In this document: positions 1 through 9,959 of the stretch, piece by piece
Numbering within the stretch: position 1 is the first letter of the stretch
Layout of the letters: each line of letters begins with the position of its first letter
DNA from: Podocnemis expansa
Taxonomy: Eukaryota; Chordata; Testudines; Podocnemididae
NCBI GenBank assembly: GCA_007922195.1
Contig: ML681994.1
Span: forward strand, 51,430,157 to 51,494,156
Reading direction: 5' to 3'
DNA: 64,000 nucleotides
Made by a program: the position numbers and the translations under genes
Notes under the pieces: generated by a model
Seen by the model: only the letters and a program-made list of their open reading frames with translations
What the model was told of the DNA's origin: nothing
The model's database searches: none

Positions 1-965
1 CCTCCCCAGAATCCTACAGTTGTTGTTGGAACCTACATACTGTGGATGAAAGCCTGGCTTCATTTAAATCACTAAAAAAAATCTCAATTGATGTCACTAA
101 GGCCATGATTTCATTTGATGACTATAAGGGAATAGAAAAACAAACTTTCCTGTTAGAATCCACCATATATGCAGATCTGATTCACTATTGTTGAGATCAT
201 TTCAGGAAGGCAATATGTACAGAAACAGCTTCTGAGAGCTAGTTTGTTTTTTTCTCAGTGGAAATTATTGCATACGGTAACTTTTAAGCCCTCTTTTATG
301 AAGGGACTTGAAGGATAAATAATGTTTTAGAAGGGTTGGTTTGTACATATTTATTTAGCCTATCCCCTGCACAATCTCTCATGCAGTGAAGGGGACATAT
401 TATCCCTTTAGCATTTGAGAGAACCTCATGTAGGTAATATATTTTCTATCTGTTTTTCTTACTTATTACGTCAGTTGATATAACCCTGGGGTGGGTGGGC
501 TGGTTTGTTTGTTTGTTTTACTTCAAACAAAATTACCTTGATTTTCTTTCTTTCCAGTGTTTTTATTGGACATGCTCCTTGTTCTCAGGTATGAAGTCTA
601 TAAGCAGTTGTGTATAACTTCTGAAGGAAGAAAGTTCTGCCCCACTAAAGGAATAAAATGATTTGTTTTATCATAGCAGACAATCCAAGGAAGAATATTC
701 CTTTTCTGTAAGGTTTTAGATAACAAATAAAATCCATATTCACTGGATTTTAGTCTTTTCAAATATAATTTGTATATCAGTGTAGGAGGGAGAGGGCACT
801 TATTAGTTTGACCCCAGTACCAGGTTTCTTGAGCTCCAGAACTAATAATGTAAGATCAAGCCCTCAGTCTCAGCTACATGGTCTTTAAAGAAACACAGAA
901 ATCAGCAATCAGCCATGATCTCTCTGATTAATAAGACTAGAGTTACTGAACCAAACACAGACTAA
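1..965. other. No recognised feature (AT-rich)
   Basis: I see no gene, RNA or clear repeat here. A short (GTTT)n run lies near 500-520. Open frames are short and lack family motifs. Confidence 0.5.
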
Positions 966-1235
966 GGGCAGATCTACACTTAAAACACTACTGTATTTAA
1001 AGCGCTACTGTAGCACTTCAGTGAACACACTGCTACCTTGATAATAGAGCTTCTCCTATTGACCTAGTTAATCCATCTCCACAAGAGGCACTAGATATAT
1101 TAATGGAAAAAACCTTCCCATCAACATAGTGTTGTCTACACCAAGGATTAGATTGTATAGCAATGTCACTCAGTGGTGTGCATTTTTCACATTCTGGAAA
1201 GTTACCATGCTGTAAGTTTAGAGTGAAGAATGGGC
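966..1235. mobile_element. Miniature DNA transposon, TCTACACTTAAAAC family (degraded)
   Basis: It begins with GGGCAGATCTACACTTAAAA. Inside are partly palindromic blocks (an AGAGCTTCTCCTATTGACC block, then TGTTGTCTACACC, then GGTGTGCATTTTTCACA). It fades out near a degraded terminus at about 1235. The order of blocks matches a miniature element that is common in turtle genomes as I remember them. There is no coding capacity. The right boundary is approximate, and I found no convincing target duplication. Confidence 0.6.
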
Positions 1236-1908
1236 AGAAGGCTCTGATTTAGCAAAGCACTTAAGCAGGACTTAAATAGCATAGACAGTCTGATACATAG
1301 GCTCTTAAATCCAATTTACTACTCATCTGTGTTAAGTAAATCACGGGCAAATGTCAAAATGGATCAGTGATGACAGTGCAGCTGTAGCATTGGAAAACCT
1401 CATATCACATCAACAAAAGTATTCAGTGATTGTCCAGTTCTTTCTGAAAGAGTTGTCTTCACTGATAGTGGCAAATACACCCCTGTCAGATCAGTCTTCC
1501 CAAACAATTGGTTGGGTCTGTGAAGACCAACTCAACCATACAGGAAGTCAGTCATTAGAGACCACCCTGGTAAGTAGAGTAGAGTTGAGTTGAGTGGGGG
1601 CATTTCCTCTGACTCAGCACACTGAAGACGCTGTGCTAAGTAGGCGATAGGCAGTTGAAAGGAGATACACAAGATATTTGAAGTACTTTACGTATCATCC
1701 GTTGGCTGCTGCTGAAATCCTGCCATGGCGTAGACCTGTCCAGAGATGAGTCCTTAGGCAATTGTTGGGTAAGCAGTGTGATACTAATTGGAATGCTACT
1801 AAGACTACAGTATTAGCATTCTAAATCCAGATTTTAAAAGGTTCTTATATTTCTAATGAATAAATAAATTACAGTTAGCTTACAGTGTCCCCTCCCCAGG
1901 GGTTAAAG
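1236..1908. other. No recognised gene
   Basis: This stretch has a short motif near 1245-1275 (AGCAAAGCACTTAAGCA) typical of an old amniote palindromic repeat. An 80-codon open frame at 1351-1593 has no recognisable domain and ends in simple GAGTTGAGT-type sequence, so I do not call it a gene. Confidence 0.5.
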
Positions 1909-2058
1909 CAGGGGTCTCAAACTCAAATCACCATGAGGGCTGCATGAGGACTAGTACATTAGCCCAAGGACCACACCACTGAAATCTTTTCATACAATGA
2001 TATTGCATATATCGGTAACAGTAGTGTCATTGTGGGCCTCAAGAAATAGTTTGGTTAG
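1909..2058 (+). mobile_element. hAT-like element, CAGGGGTCTCAAAC family (3' truncated)
   Basis: The left end is CAGGGGTCTCAAACTC, followed by the same internal order (GGGCTGCATGAGGACTAGTA, then a GTAACAGTAGTG block, then GGGCCTCA-GAAATAG) as the complete copy at 14108-14317. The right inverted terminus is missing, so this copy is truncated or merges into the C-rich sequence that follows. Confidence 0.75.
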
Positions 2059-2099
2059 AGTATAATTTGGTGGGCCCCGGAACCCTTCTAACCAGGTGG

Positions 2100-2566
2100 G
2101 CCCCCCTCCTGCATGAGTGCCTCCCCATGCATCCAGTTCCCCTTCAAGCACCCTAGCTACTGCACCCAATATCCATTCACCTGTCCCAAAAATCCACCGC
2201 AGCCCCTAATACCCACCCCCAAACTCCACCCCCAGCCCCCAGTAACTCACACTCCTGTCCCCAAAATCCACACCCTGACCCAATACCCATCCCCCAAATC
2301 CACCCCCAGCCCCCAATACTCATCCCCAATATCCCCCCTGGCCCAACTACCCCCCCCCCCAGCACGAACAGGGCCACCCCAGTACTTACCAGCAGCAGCA
2401 CAGCTGGGGAGGTGGGAGCAGTAGGTCTCAGATCAGGGTGGCAGTGTGGCTGGGAAGGAGGTGGCAGGTCCCCAATTGGGGTGGCAGCACAGTCTGGGAT
2501 TGGCTGGGGGGAAGTGTGGGTAGGCCCCAGGTTGGGGTGGGGCCTGAAAGGGGAGGGGTTGGGGTG
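2100..2566. repeat. C-rich then G-rich low-complexity DNA
   Basis: Long runs of C with CCCCCAA/CCCACC motifs change to G-rich sequence after 2410. Open frames here on both strands are compositional and consist of proline/serine/threonine or glycine/tryptophan repeats without domains. Confidence 0.6.
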
Positions 2567-2712
2567 CAATGTTCCCTCTAAGCCGATGATGCAGCTGAGC
2601 AAGTTCCCTGGTGGTTCCTGACCCGGGGCCGGGCCCCTCTCCTGTTGCCCATTGGCTCCCTAAGTGCACCCATAACTTGCTCAATTGCATCATCAGCTTA
2701 GAGGGAACATTG
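2567..2712. mobile_element. hAT-like miniature element, CAATGTTCCCTCTAAG family
   Basis: The terminal inverted repeats are CAATGTTCCCTCTAAGC on the left and GCTTAGAGGGAACATTG on the right (perfect over 17 bp). The subterminal halves also pair (GATGATGCAGCTGAGCAAG against CTTGCTCAATTGCATCATC). It has no coding capacity, and I did not find an 8-bp duplication. A second, more degraded copy is at 20552-20800. Confidence 0.75.
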
Positions 2713-2813
2713 AAATCAAGTATTCTCACTGGAGGACAGGGAAGTATGAAAAGGAGGACATTGGAGGAAATGGAGAAAATGTAGTATTAATATAACTATC
2801 ATTACCATATTAT

Positions 2814-3203
2814 GGCTGTGTTCACACAGCACTTTTGTTTCGAAACAACCCCGTTGTTTCGAAACAAAAAAAACATGTTCACACGACGCACCATTGTTTC
2901 AAAACAACGGGAACCCGTTGTTTCGAAACAAGGGCGTTGTTTCGAAACAACTTAAACCCCATTTGGGAGCGAAACAACATTGTTTCGAAACAACGCAGTC
3001 CGAACATGTTGTTTTGAAACAACAGTGACTTGTTTCGAAATAACTGTTGCCTGAAACTGCTATTTCGCTTTGAGCTTCTTTCCTTAATTCAAATTAACAA
3101 GCTGTTAATTCGAATTAAGTTATTTCGAAATAAGGCATTATTTTGAAACAAGTTGTTTCGACACAACTTGTTTCGAAATAACCATGTGTGTGTGAATACA
3201 GCT
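2814..3203. mobile_element. Family A palindromic miniature element (TTGTTTCGAAACAA), copy 1
   Basis: The ends are GGCTGTGTTCACACAGCA and, inverted, TGTGTGTGAATACAGCT, flanked on both sides by the trinucleotide TAT (2811-2813 and 3204-3206). The interior is a string of palindromic words: GTTTCGAAAC occurs exactly five times, with TTCGAAATAA and TAATTCGAATTA variants towards the right end. This is the least decayed copy in the window, with many central CpGs still present. Open frames here (for example 2835-3017) are by-products of the palindromes. The 3-bp duplication suggests a PIF/Harbinger-like mover, which is an inference. Confidence 0.8.
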
Positions 3204-3679
3204 TATGTTATGGAAAATGGGTAATGATTAATTAATGCATCATTAAAACTGTGCAATGTCATGTAGTTGTTAAATTATTTTAAAATTTAAAAATGTTTTC
3301 ATTTACCAAAAACTGGATTTTTTCATTACATTTTTTCATGACCCTTTTATTAATGTTAATGAGACTAAAAAAAGCTAAAAAACTGAATTTGCAAATATGA
3401 ATTTGAAAAGCACCTAAAAGTGAAACAAGAAAAAAAAAGCAAAAATAAAAAAGCAGATAACGCACATTTCATTTTTCATTTTCCACAGCAGCCCATTTTA
3501 CAATTAAAAAAAATTGTCCTAAATTGTTTCTATCCAGTTAAAATGTACCCTTTTATTTAATTGGTCCCTGTTAGTAATGTTATTTATGGTACACTTTATT
3601 TTCCTTCATTTTATTAGTGTCCCTATATTTTTTTTCCTGATTTAGCCTTTTCATAGAGAGCAACAGGCCAAAAATGTAC

Positions 3680-3752
3680 CTAACATAGGTCTCAAGCCTA
3701 CAACCCTGAGATTAAGCAGCTCTTTTTTCCACCAACTGAGCTAATCAGGCTA
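3680..3752 (-). repeat. tRNA-Lys-like head of a SINE or tRNA pseudogene
   Basis: On the minus strand the sequence reads like a tRNA: TAGCTCAGTTGGT (box A region), then TGCTTAATCTCAGGGTTG with CTT at the anticodon position, then a degraded box B (GGCTTGAGACC). Tortoise pol III SINEs are known to be tRNA-Lys derived, so a SINE head is the likeliest reading. The acceptor stem does not pair cleanly, and a run of A replaces part of the D arm, so it is not a functional tRNA. Confidence 0.6.
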
Positions 3753-4395
3753 CTGTTAGAAAGTAGCAACCAGCCAAACCCAAAGACAGGAATCAGTCAG
3801 GCACTTCCCCCCCACCAACCTCTTAGTAAGGCGTGTTTTGTGCCAAGCTGCCCTTAAGCCATGTGTGTTTGCAACTGCCACCGAGGTCACTGCTCCAGTG
3901 CCCAACCACTGTGAGAAGATCCCTCGCTGGGCTCAGAAACTTGGGTGTTATAGGCTGTTTTTTTAAAAAAAAAAAACATTCTGCTCATCATTAGCAATGC
4001 ACTGGACAAAAGCACCTATTTTTAAAATGGCTGCCAGAGGACTTGAAGGTAAAAAAGAGGAGATGTCCTCCTTTTGGCAGACGTCTGCTAACTCTGCCCA
4101 AGTGCTCCAGACCCTCCTGCCCTGCCGCTGTTGGCATCCTCCAGTCCCCCGCGTGTTCCTGTAACCCCCCACCCCCTGCTGCCATTTTCCCTTCAGGGTG
4201 GTCCCCACTTCTGTCTCTGCCCGCCCAGCCCCTTCTCCCTCTCTGTAATACCCCTCCTGGCAGTTTCACTATGGTACGGCACCCCCCTTCTGCCTTGCCC
4301 AACCCCTTCGTTCCTCCATAAAACCCTCCCCCCTTCCTCTTTATCTGCCAGCCAGAGATACGTGATGACAGGCAGCTCCTGCCCTGAGTGCATGC

Positions 4396-4536
4396 CCTCC
4401 TTGGCATGGTGCTGGGAAGAATATGTCCAGGGCCTGTGGCTGCAGAGCCTGCAGGGGGGCCAGTTTTGCCTGCGTGGGTGAGCAGTGGCTACTGCGTCAA
4501 TGCCCACCCACGCAGCTTACAGGGAACATTCTTGGG
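4396..4536. mobile_element. Possible hAT-like terminus (CAATGTTCCCTGTAAGC type)
   Basis: The stretch ends with GCTTACAGGGAACATTC, the inverted form of the CAATGTTCCC terminus seen at 2567 and 20552. A matching left end was not found in the GC-rich sequence upstream (3990-4500), so only one end is supported. Confidence 0.35.
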
Positions 4537-4613
4537 GCACGGCTTGAGCCAGGGGGCGTGGGACTCTACCCAGCTACACCCTTGCCCCCTGCCTGCCGGA
4601 ACCCAGCAGAACA

Positions 4614-4807
4614 CCATTCTAGGGCCTGCTATTTTTAAGGACCCAGTATTTGGGTCCCTAAAAATGGAAAATGGAACTGGAATGCTGTGTTCTGGGGCCT
4701 GCTATTTTTAAATGGTAGGCCCCAGAATGCAGCATTCCATCACCATTTTCTATTTTTAGGGGGGCCTGGAAAGCTGAGCCCCTAAAAATAGTGGGCCCCA
4801 GAATGGC
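4614..4807. mobile_element. Fold-back repeat with CCATTCTAGGGCC arms
   Basis: The outer arms read CATTCTAGGGCCTGCTATTT on the left and, inverted, AAATAGTGGGCCCCAGAATG on the right. An inner inverted pair (TTCTGGGGCCTGC...GTAGGCCCCAGAA) lies at about 4690-4728. It is non-coding, and a snap-back miniature transposon is likely. No flanking duplication was identified. Confidence 0.6.
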
Positions 4808-4933
4808 ATTCCCACACATTCTGGCTTACTTTAACCTCTGCCCCTCCCCAAAGCAGTTTTCATGATGGGGAGTAGGTAAAATGCCACCTTCCCTTCTGCA
4901 CTGATGAAAACCTAATTGTGAGAACCTCTAGTC

Positions 4934-5379
4934 CAGGCGTGGCCAAACTGTGGCTTGGAAGCCACACGTGGCTCTTGAATGAAAAATTGTGGCTCCTGGA
5001 AGAATGTCAGCAAATCAATTTAGGAAAGCAGCCCCAGGCTAGGAGTTCAGGCAAGGGTCAGTATGGTGGGGAGAAGTGCAGCATGGTCAGGATTTTAAAA
5101 AAACTTGCCCCTAGCCTGCAGTCTTCTACACTGAGCAGTAGCAACGTTTTTACTGTAAAGGCCTAATTTTCTTGGTAATTTTAAGTAATTATTACAATCT
5201 GACATTAGTAGAATTGATATTTGTCCTCTTTTTACAGTAAAATTAAAATGTGCAATGAATTTTAAGCTTCGTAATTTTGGAATAGGTAAAAGTATATGGC
5301 TATATGCCTCAGTGCAGCTCTCGAAGGTTTCATAATCAACTTGCGTGGCTCTTGAGTTCCATAAGTTTGGCCACCCCTT
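4934..5379. mobile_element. hAT-like non-autonomous element with 8-bp target duplication
   Basis: The 446-bp element has ends CAGGCGTGGCCAAACT and, inverted, AGTTTGGCCACCCCTT. It is flanked by a perfect 8-bp duplication CTCTAGTC (4926-4933 and 5380-5387), the size typical of the hAT superfamily. Subterminal words TGTGGCT and GTGGCTCTTGA repeat in inverted order near each end. It encodes no transposase. The last base of the right terminus has mutated from the expected CCCCTG. Confidence 0.88.
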
Positions 5380-5549
5380 CTCTAGTCAGATATCTAAAAC
5401 ACTTCCCAAAAGGATCACCAGTATTTGAGGCTTAGCCGTATTTTTGCGAGCAAAATAAAACCGTTAATTTATATAAATTTAACAGGAAATACACCAGTAA
5501 TGGTGAAAATATTGCCTAATGAAAGTATTGTTTGCAATTTTGGGACTTT

Positions 5550-5632
5550 TGTATTGAAATATTAATCATATTCATACAAGTCTTGTGTCTTTATTACAAG
5601 TCTTGTATGAATGTGATTAATATTTCAATACA
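5550..5632. repeat. Near-perfect 37-bp inverted repeat (hairpin)
   Basis: The left arm (5550-5586) and right arm (5596-5632) are reverse complements at 35 of 37 positions, separated by a 9-base loop (GTCTTTATT). The arms are AT-rich and share no termini with the transposon families here. Possible readings are a template-switch (snap-back) mutation, a small fold-back element, or a hairpin RNA precursor. The sequence does not choose between them. Confidence 0.85.
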
Positions 5633-5639
5633 AATTTTT

Positions 5640-7889
5640 CATGGTATGGCATTCTGACACTTGCTGTAAAGACGTCAAATGCAAACTTAAAAATCTAGCA
5701 CATTTCTTACATTGCTTTTTCCCTTCAAACAGGCCAGCCTGAAAAGTTTGGATACAGCTGAAGATCTGTACTTCAAAACTCAACCCCACTTAAAACTGGA
5801 AGCCACCTCATGGCAGGTGCAGTTAATACTGAAACATATAGTGGGGTTCTCTATGTCTTCAGATTTTGCGCAATTCATTTGAAAATAAATTCTATGGAAT
5901 TGAATTAATCCATCAAACATATTAACTGTTATGGTTTTCCTAAGGTCTTAACATGGACTTCTCCTTTTACCTTTTTTTTAATGCAAATATCTCTATATCT
6001 CCCCAAAGATAGTACTATTATTATTATTTATTGCTACTATTAGAATGTGAATGTCATCATACCTTTCATTTCCATAACAGTAACTATATTTTACATAATA
6101 CTCAGTGTAATTAGCATTAGAATAATGGATTAAAACCAACTAGCATAAGGTATATTTGTCAGCTTTATAAAGACAGATGCTTCCAAACAATAGCTATATT
6201 ATTTTATTTCCTGTTTGATCTACTATACTGGGGTACGAGCTCTCTAACAATGTCACAAACAATGAATGCGTTTGCACATCTTTGGAAAGTTCATTCCAAC
6301 GATGTGCAAACTCATCCATTGGAGAATATTCCTGCATGAGAAGCAGTTTCAGATTCAAAATGGTCATTCAGAGGAGAAAAATATTTCCATTGGCAAAACT
6401 TTGGCTGCTATTTACTGTGGCAAAAATGATGTACCTTTGCCCACTGGTGACATTAACCATTTGGGGAAATAATAACACTTCTCCACTTGGAAAAACGATT
6501 GAGGCAAGATTTTTTTTTTTTTAATCTTGTAGCATCAGGGAAGTTTTGCCTCTTTCTTTCATTGTTATCAATAAACATCCAACAACTCTTTAATTAAGAC
6601 AGCATCGTCATACTGCAGAGCCTGTCTTCTACCCTATGCAATAGACACTACAGCCAGAAAATACCCTCTGGCTTTGTCTTCATGCTAAGAGGAGGCATAT
6701 GATTTTACCGCAGGCTAACTGTGTTTGGTCATGGTGAGACAAAGCACTCTAGCTCTACCATATTGTAAACTAGGCAGATGCAGTATTTTGCCCCTGCCCA
6801 TTGTATGCAGAGAAAGGGTATGACTCTGCAACAAAAGCTGTACATGGCAACCCATCCCAAAATAGTTTCTATCCAGCCAGCACTGATGACAAAACCAGTG
6901 AAGACATCTCAGTCCAGGCTTTGGTGTGAGTAGCACAAACCTGTTATGGCCCCCTTAGTGAATAGTAGACTCGCTAACCCATGATATATTATGTTCAGTG
7001 CTATTGCTATCCACAGTAGATGGATTCATGCTCACTTGGGTAGGCTAGACCATCCACAGCTTCTGCTCTGTAGACTCACCCAGAGACAGAATCTCCTACC
7101 TCATAGTCTTGAATTCACTAGGTCTTTTTACTCTTCTGAACTCAGCTTTTTTCTTCTTATCTGATTCTGCATTGATCCACCATACCCTGGGTACTTCTTA
7201 TTTGGGCAATAAAAGCATGGAGAATCACAAGAATTCAAAACTCATGTCAGGCACAAGAATTCAAAACTCATATGAGATTGGTTAAAAAATCATAAGACTT
7301 TATAATACATATCTGGGGCTAGTGAGGGGAGCAGGAAGAAGTTGCTGTTTGGTTTAAGGGCCTTCATAGTGCACTTACTGCTTCTTTTCAAGCTTTTCTC
7401 CACAAACACAAAGGATGGAGGGGAAAGAATTTATTGAAAACTAAGATTCTCTTGTGAGCATGTGGTTCTAGCAGTTGGGGCTTGAAGAAAAACATTAAAT
7501 ATTGCAAAACACCTCATAAAAATCATGAGACTTGTCAATACTAATGGGAAGCTCCTGATATTTCAGTTGTTTAGGATTCAAAACTCCCTTTCAATACAAT
7601 AGCTCTTCTGGGAGCAGACTAAGTGAAGAACTCAGTGAGAGCTGACACAGCTAACTTATATTAAGGCTTGGCAGAATTCAATTTTAATGGACAATTTTTA
7701 GCAAATGTCAATTTCTGCTGACACCGAAATCAACAACAATGAAATAAATCAATCACAGTTATCAATCACAGTTGGCACGCCTCCTGCAGAAAGCCATCGT
7801 CACCCAGCCTGAGGCAGCTTGGGAAGTCTTTGGCAGCCCTGCTGTCCTAAGTTACCATTCACTTTAAAATTCTCAGCCAGTTTCTCTCT
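5640..7889. other. No recognised feature
   Basis: This is AT-rich sequence with only short open frames (the longest, about 73-80 codons at 6282-6524 and 6715-6936, carry no motifs). An ACAAGAATTCAAAACTCAT duplication occurs near 7228-7272. I see no RNA gene or clear repeat family. Confidence 0.45.
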
Positions 7890-8400
7890 CTTTGACAAAA
7901 TCAAGAAAAGAACAGCCTCTCCCCTACTAGCTCTCTCCACTTTTTGAAATAAAAAATGTCCCCAATACATTCCAAACAGTTGTTGGATGATCTGTGCCTT
8001 GTTGCATTATTTTCCCAATAATTGTCTGGGTAGTTGAAGTCTCCCATCACCTGTGCTTTCGAGGATTTTGTTGATTGTTGAAAAAGCCTCATCTACCTCT
8101 TTTTCTGCAAAGATGGCCTGTAGTAGATCCCTACCATGACATTACCCTTGGTTTTTTTGTTTTTTTTTTTACCCAGAGACTTTAAATGTGTCTGTCTCCT
8201 ATTTTCAGCTCCACTTCAGTCAAAGAATACTGATTTTTAATATTCAAGACAACACTACCTTCCTTTTTCCCCTGCCTATCCTTCCTAAGCAAGCTGTATT
8301 CTGCTATGTTGATGTTCTGGTAATGTGTATCATCCCACCAAGTCTCTGTGATGCCAGCTATGTCACCTTCCCACTTCAAACCTACTTTAAAGCCCTCCTC
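7890..8400 (-). pseudogene. CR1 LINE ORF2 fragment: APE-type endonuclease domain
   Basis: On the minus strand, 8379-8182 encodes GITETWWDD followed by YSLLRKDRQGK, then the reading continues across a poly-A disruption with GNVMVGIYYRPSL. After a stop it resumes at 8092 with [12 protein letters not shown] and LECIGD. These are in-order blocks of the apurinic-type endonuclease at the N-terminus of CR1 ORF2, which nicks target DNA for target-primed reverse transcription. The reading is broken by at least one frameshift and one stop. The reverse transcriptase part is absent, so this is a dead copy. It lies directly downstream of ORF1 remains on the same strand, as in intact CR1. Confidence 0.85.
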
Positions 8401-8559
8401 ACTAGGTTAGCCAGTCTATGTCCAAATGCGCTCTTCTCCTTCCTTGATAGATGGACTCCATCTTTACCTAGCTGTCCTTCTTCCTGGAACAACATCCTAT
8501 GGTGGAAGAAACCAAAGCCTTCCTGCCAACACCATCTTCACAGCCAGACATTCTCCTCC

Positions 8560-9600
8560 ATCTGTCTCTGCTCAGGCCTGTGCCCTTGATGGAAGGATCA
8601 AAGAGAACACCACCTGGGCACAAGACTCCTTCACCCATACTCCCAGAGCTTTGTAGTCACTTTTGATCTGCTGAAAGTCACATCTTGCAGTGTCATTAAT
8701 GCACATATGGATGAGTAGCATGAGGTAGTAGTCAGAGGGCCAAATGATTCTCAACAATCCCTCTGTAACATCTGGGATATGAGCCCCTAGCAGGCAGCAT
8801 ACGTCCCAGGACACCATGTCAGGGCAACAGATGGATGTCTCCATCCCTCTCAGAAGAGAGTCCCCAACCATCACTACCCTAAATTTCCTTCTGGGTGTAC
8901 TGGTTGTGATCCTCTCAGCCTTGGGAATGCATGGCTTCTCCTCTTCCACCTCATCTGTCATTGCTAGGACTGCATAATAGTTCTTCATAACCATCATGAG
9001 CAGGGTGGGAACAGAGGTGGAGCACCGCCTGCTGCCAGAAGCAATAAGCTGCCAGTGTCCTTCCTGTGACAGAGCCATCTCATCCTCCCCTGATGATGTG
9101 ACAGCAGCAGTCCTCTATAGCTGGATAGTTTCCTTGGCCTTTGATGTCTCTTCATGAATGCTCTCAAGGAATTCCTCATGGGCATGGATGTGCCTGAGTT
9201 TAGCCACTTCCTCTGTAGATCTCCCACCTACTTCCTGAGACATTCTACCAGAAGGCATCTTTCACAATGAATGATCCTCCCAGCCTGGTTTTCTATAAGT
9301 GGGAAATATAGGCCACAAACTCTGCAAATCCCCACCAGGATCTGGGTAGAGACATCTATAGTCAGAATGCATGTCGGATACAGGCGCTGGTGGAGGAGAC
9401 AGAATAGAAGTTTTGGCAGAAGCAATGTGGCTCTTCTTAACCATAGTGGCCTCACAAACCCAAAAACTTCCCACAAACTCCATCTCAAACTCCCCTGTTT
9501 GCAGTCCCCTGTTTGCTAGCTCCCTCTGGTTGCTTAGCTTCTGACTTTTAAGGCCTTCTCTGCCTATGTCAGCCCTTGCCCCCCCATTAAGCACATAGGG
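8560..9600 (-). pseudogene. CR1 LINE ORF1 remnant: PHD-like finger plus SGNH/GDSL esterase
   Basis: Read on the minus strand, the upstream part (9488-9228) carries ICRVCGLYFPLIENQ followed by IIHCERC, a cysteine/histidine pattern (CxxC then HCxxC) like the PHD-type finger reported for CR1 ORF1. Downstream, 9078-8572 carries VVMVGDSLLRGMET (the GDS nucleophile block of SGNH/GDSL esterases), VCCLLGAHIPDV, then SDYYLMLLIHMCIND, which fits the later esterase blocks. CR1-like ORF1 proteins with PHD and esterase domains are an established combination. Frame changes and stops separate the segments, so no intact protein is made. The gene order (ORF1 then ORF2 endonuclease) confirms one continuous 5' CR1 fragment. 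Confidence 0.85.
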
Positions 9601-9951
9601 GAAGGGCGATCACAAGGCTGATTAAGGCTGATCAAGAGTGAGAAGAGAACAATGGCACAAACAGCCCCCAGACGCACAATCCCAATTCACACAGTAAATG
9701 AAATAACTGAGATCACCTGAAAGACACAAGCACACAGTCAAGGAATTCACTCAAACCAAGGTTTGCTCTCTACCTTGCTCCTTCAGTGAGAGTATCTCCT
9801 TCACCTCCTTCTCAAGGTGTGTCTTTTGCCTACTCTCAGACACCCGTTTGCAGTCCTCTGTTCACGAGCTCCCCATGGTCGTTTAGCCTCTGGCTTTTAA
9901 GGCCTTCTTCACCTAGATCAGCATTTTCCCCCTCATTAAGCACACGGGGGA
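9492..9951 (-). repeat. Tandem leader units of the CR1 copy (about 349-bp period)
   Basis: The block starting at 9492 (GTTTGCAGTCC...CTTTTAAGGCC...CATTAAGCACA) recurs at 9841-9951 with the same order of landmarks. This gives two copies 349 bp apart just upstream of ORF1. Repeated 5'-leader units of a LINE are a reasonable explanation. Divergence between the units is visible, so the duplication is old. Confidence 0.6.
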
Positions 9952-9959
9952 AAGCTCCA

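Noticed and set aside
2814..3203. Regularly repeated TTGTTTCGAAACAA words could be read as a CRISPR-like array.
   Set aside because: Spacing is irregular, the words degrade progressively, whole arrays are copied elsewhere with inverted ends and 3-bp duplications, and the genome is vertebrate.
3680..3752. A functional tRNA-Lys gene on the minus strand.
   Set aside because: Box B is degraded, the D-arm region is replaced by an A run and the acceptor stem does not pair; SINE head or pseudogene fits better.
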